Shown in pieces: positions 12,801 to 14,726 of a DNA stretch of 14,726 bases. The stretch's first letter is position 1. Each line of letters opens with the position of its first letter. The DNA comes from Thermacetogenium sp. UBA5472. GTDB taxonomy: Bacteria > Bacillota > DSM-12270 > Thermacetogeniales > Thermacetogeniaceae. Below the pieces are notes generated by a model. It was not told the origin of the DNA. It ran no database searches and worked only from the letters and a program-made list of their open reading frames with translations. The stretch lies in NCBI GenBank assembly GCA_002426495.1, contig DIQC01000065.1:38363-53088 (forward strand). The letters run 5' to 3'. The translations under genes and the position numbers were made by a program.

Positions 12801-14069
12801 ATGATAAAAGAATGCCTACGACTAACTGATGATGATTTGGGCAAGGTCGGGAAACAGCGCATTGAATGGGCCTGGCGGAAGATGCCGGTTCTACAAAGTA
12901 TCTGGAAGGAATGGGAGCAGTCTCTGCCACTAAAGGGTATCAAAATTGCCGCCTGTCTGCATATATCTGCAAAAACAGCCAATCTTGCCCGGGTGCTCCA
13001 AGTCGGTGGGGCAGATCTGGTGCTCTGTGCATCAAACCCCTTAAGTACTCAGGATGATATAGCTGCCGCACTTAATGTGGTCTATGATATTCCAACATAT
13101 GCACGCCGGGGTGTGGACAATGATTCTTATTACAGTCAGATCAATGCCGCTCTTGATATAGTACCTGATCTAACGATCGATGATGGAGCAGACCTGGTTA
13201 CAACCCTTCACCAAGAACGTCCAGAGCAGACAAAACAGGTGATTGGGGGCACAGAAGAAACAACAACGGGTGTTGTCAGACTGAAAGCCATGGAGCGGGC
13301 AGGGGAACTGAGATATCCCATGGTAGCTGTTAATGATGCTCTGACAAAACACCTTTTTGATAACAGGTATGGCACCGGACAGTCCACCATCGATGGCCTG
13401 CTGAGAGCGACTAACTATCTCATTGCCGGCACGAATTTTGTGGTCGTCGGCTACGGTTGGTGCGGGAGGGGCCTGGCTTCACGGGCTAAGGGGCTCGGAG
13501 CGCGCGTAATAGTTGTGGAGGTTGATCCCTTTAAGGCACTGGAAGCTATCATGGAAGGGTATGAGGTAACCACCATGAAAGAAGCAGCCAAAAGAGCTGA
13601 TTTCATCGTGACCGTTACCGGGGATATTCACGTTTTAGGTGAGCAACACATTCCCTTTTTAAAGGATGGGGTGATTGTGGCCAATTCCGGACATTTTAAT
13701 GTGGAAATAGACCTTCCTTTTCTGGCCGAATATGCTACTCAGCGCCGCATAGTCAAGAATGATGTGGAAGAATTTACTCTCCCAGACGGCCGTCTCGTTT
13801 ACGTGCTGGCAGATGGCAGGCTGGTTAACCTATCCTGCGGGGAGGGACATCCGGTAGAAGTGATGGACCTGAGTTTTGCCAATCAGGCACTATCTGCTGC
13901 CTGGTTAGTATCCCAACAGGGAAAACTGGAGACAGGAGTCTACCAGGTACCCCAGGAGATCGATGAACGGGTAGCCAGACTTAAATTAGCTGCATATGGG
14001 GTAGAGATCGAGGAGTTGACCGAAGAACAGAAGAAATATCTCTCATCCTGGGATAGCGGTACTATTTAA
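12801..14069 (+). CDS. ahcY: Adenosylhomocysteinase (S-adenosyl-L-homocysteine hydrolase)
   Basis: 422 residues, ATG at 12801 with AAAGGAG upstream; the length fits the bacterial/archaeal class lacking the long insertion. It hydrolyses S-adenosylhomocysteine reversibly to adenosine and homocysteine with bound NAD, relieving product inhibition of methyltransferases. Visible catalytic and substrate segments: CLHISAKTANL (His), SNPLSTQDDIAAAL, TIDDGADLV (Asp), GGTEETTTGV around 149-158 (Glu), and VNDALTKHLFDNRYGTGQS (Lys, Asp, Asn). NAD-binding segments are GYGWCGRG (217-224) and the acidic VVEVDP. NSGHFNVEID and GEGHPVEVMDLSFANQALS supply the late His residues. The C terminus ends in the usual LTEEQKKYLSSWDSGTI. 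The promoter is uncertain and probably lies in the preceding 400 bp. Confidence 0.97.
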   Translation: MIKECLRLTDDDLGKVGKQRIEWAWRKMPVLQSIWKEWEQSLPLKGIKIAACLHISAKTANLARVLQVGGADLVLCASNPLSTQDDIAAALNVVYDIPTYARRGVDNDSYYSQINAALDIVPDLTIDDGADLVTTLHQERPEQTKQVIGGTEETTTGVVRLKAMERAGELRYPMVAVNDALTKHLFDNRYGTGQSTIDGLLRATNYLIAGTNFVVVGYGWCGRGLASRAKGLGARVIVVEVDPFKALEAIMEGYEVTTMKEAAKRADFIVTVTGDIHVLGEQHIPFLKDGVIVANSGHFNVEIDLPFLAEYATQRRIVKNDVEEFTLPDGRLVYVLADGRLVNLSCGEGHPVEVMDLSFANQALSAAWLVSQQGKLETGVYQVPQEIDERVARLKLAAYGVEIEELTEEQKKYLSSWDSGTI

Positions 14070-14206
14070 AGATGCGGTTCAAATAACGGCATAAGCTTCA
14101 AAGGTGAGGAACGAGAATAAATGGGGCTGACCGGAAGAACAGAGGCGCTGATTGTTAAGCCTGTGGTTTTTAGTATTCTATTTAGACAATTTGTTAGGCC
14201 AAATTG

Positions 14207-14215
14207 TGATATAAT
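14207..14215 (+). promoter_or_regulatory. Extended -10 promoter candidate for hpt
   Basis: TGATATAAT is a full TGn extended -10 with consensus TATAAT (14210-14215). No good -35 lies at 17 nt, which extended -10 promoters can do without. Just upstream AATTTG/CAAATT (14189-14194 and 14200-14205) forms a small inverted repeat. Confidence 0.55.
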
Positions 14216-14300
14216 AAGACGTGATTTTCTAATTATGCATTTCAAAATTTAGTATCGGAAATATTATTATTCATTACAACAAAGATAGGTGGGAACGGAC

Positions 14301-14726
14301 TTGGATAAACTTGAAGTCCTGCTGACTGAGGATGAACTGCGGACGAAGGTGGATGATCTGGCCGGGCAGATTAACCGAGATTATGAAGGGCAAGAGCTCC
14401 TGGTAGTCGGCATCCTGCGGGGTGCCTTTGTGTTTATGGCAGATCTGGTGCGCAAGCTGAAGATGTCTGTGATTATTGATTTTGTTGCTGTTTCCAGCTA
14501 CGGGGATGAAACCGATAGTTCAGGGGTTGTCAGGATCCTTAAAGATCTGGATGAGACAATTACCGGGCGGCATGTCCTTCTCGTAGAGGACATTATCGAT
14601 ACCGGATTGACCTTGAAATACCTTTATGAACACCTAAAGGGTAGGGAGCCTGCAAGCCTCAAGGTTTGTACGCTTTTGGATAAGCCGGAAAGGCGTAAAG
14701 TGGAGTTCATTCCTGACTACAATGGC
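14301..14726 (+). CDS. hpt: Hypoxanthine phosphoribosyltransferase (Hpt), 3'-truncated by the window
   Basis: The frame starts at TTG 14301, preceded by AGGTGGG at 14287-14293 with 7-nt spacing, and stays open to the last base: 142 residues of a usual length near 180. It converts hypoxanthine (often also guanine) and PRPP to IMP or GMP. Visible signatures are the pyrophosphate-loop ILRGAF (38-43), VSSYGDETDSSG with the flexible-loop Ser-Tyr pair (64-75), the PRPP-binding VEDIIDTGLTL (95-105), and LLDKPERRKVEF near the visible end. The C-terminal purine-contacting segment lies outside the window. It lies downstream of ahcY but has its own promoter candidate and 231 bp of spacing, so it is probably a separate unit. 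In many Firmicutes hpt sits next to tilS and ftsH; that cannot be checked here. Confidence 0.95.
   Translation, partial: MDKLEVLLTEDELRTKVDDLAGQINRDYEGQELLVVGILRGAFVFMADLVRKLKMSVIIDFVAVSSYGDETDSSGVVRILKDLDETITGRHVLLVEDIIDTGLTLKYLYEHLKGREPASLKVCTLLDKPERRKVEFIPDYNG

Noticed and set aside
14121..14252. 43-codon frame from ATG 14121 before hpt
   Set aside because: It has a distant AAGGTGAGGA but overlaps the likely hpt promoter, and its peptide is not recognisable.
1..14726. tRNA, rRNA, CRISPR arrays, insertion-sequence transposases
   Set aside because: None seen on reading both strands; only short unspaced repeats occur.

Overview
The window reads as a chromosomal segment of a moderate-GC, strictly anaerobic Gram-positive bacterium, most like the Desulfitobacterium/Desulfosporosinus/Desulfotomaculum group of Clostridia. 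This rests on strong Shine-Dalgarno sites with TTG and GTG starts, a CIRCE-controlled groES-groEL pair, a lipoprotein-type solute receptor, a DUF4213/DUF364 protein, and an Hdr-Flx electron-transfer operon that includes a selenoprotein. It is an inference from gene content, not a phylogenetic placement. All recognised genes lie on the + strand.

Region 1 (1-4410) is the distal part of a tightly packed operon: the C-terminal part of hdrA (cut by the window start), an mvhD/flxD gene with an in-frame UGA that almost certainly encodes selenocysteine, two [4Fe-4S] proteins (FlxC-like and FlxB-like), and a PyrK-like FAD/NAD(P)H/[2Fe-2S] subunit (FlxA-like). It closes with a clear intrinsic terminator. 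Together these form the NAD(P)H-oxidising arm and the flavin-bifurcating core of an HdrABC-FlxABCD-type complex. No hydrogenase subunits are present.

Region 2 (4411-8610) is a class III (BtuCD/FecCD-like) ABC importer: permease, ATPase and lipoprotein receptor, followed by a DUF4213/DUF364 protein. Upstream are two copies of a 26-bp operator with the half-sites and spacing of a ModE molybdate/tungstate box, then a foldable leader. This points to molybdate or tungstate as the cargo, as in the MolBCA transporter.

Region 3 (8611-11193) has a gene-free stretch with a perfect 17-bp hairpin, then a sigma-A promoter overlapping an extended CIRCE operator, groES, a groEL lacking the Gly-Met-rich tail, and a terminator.

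Region 4 (11194-12800) holds one membrane-anchored protein of unknown function and about 780 bp without a convincing gene. That stretch contains a strong hairpin, repeated palindromes, a phased direct repeat and possible gene remnants.

Region 5 (12801-14726) has ahcY (S-adenosylhomocysteine hydrolase) and the start of hpt (hypoxanthine phosphoribosyltransferase, cut by the window end). Both are salvage enzymes. SAH hydrolysis yields adenosine, whose hypoxanthine product can be recovered by Hpt, so the adjacency makes metabolic sense, but hpt appears to have its own promoter.

The most notable observation is the selenocysteine version of MvhD/FlxD with a plausible SECIS hairpin. Next is the ModE-type operator pair in front of a FecCD-type importer.
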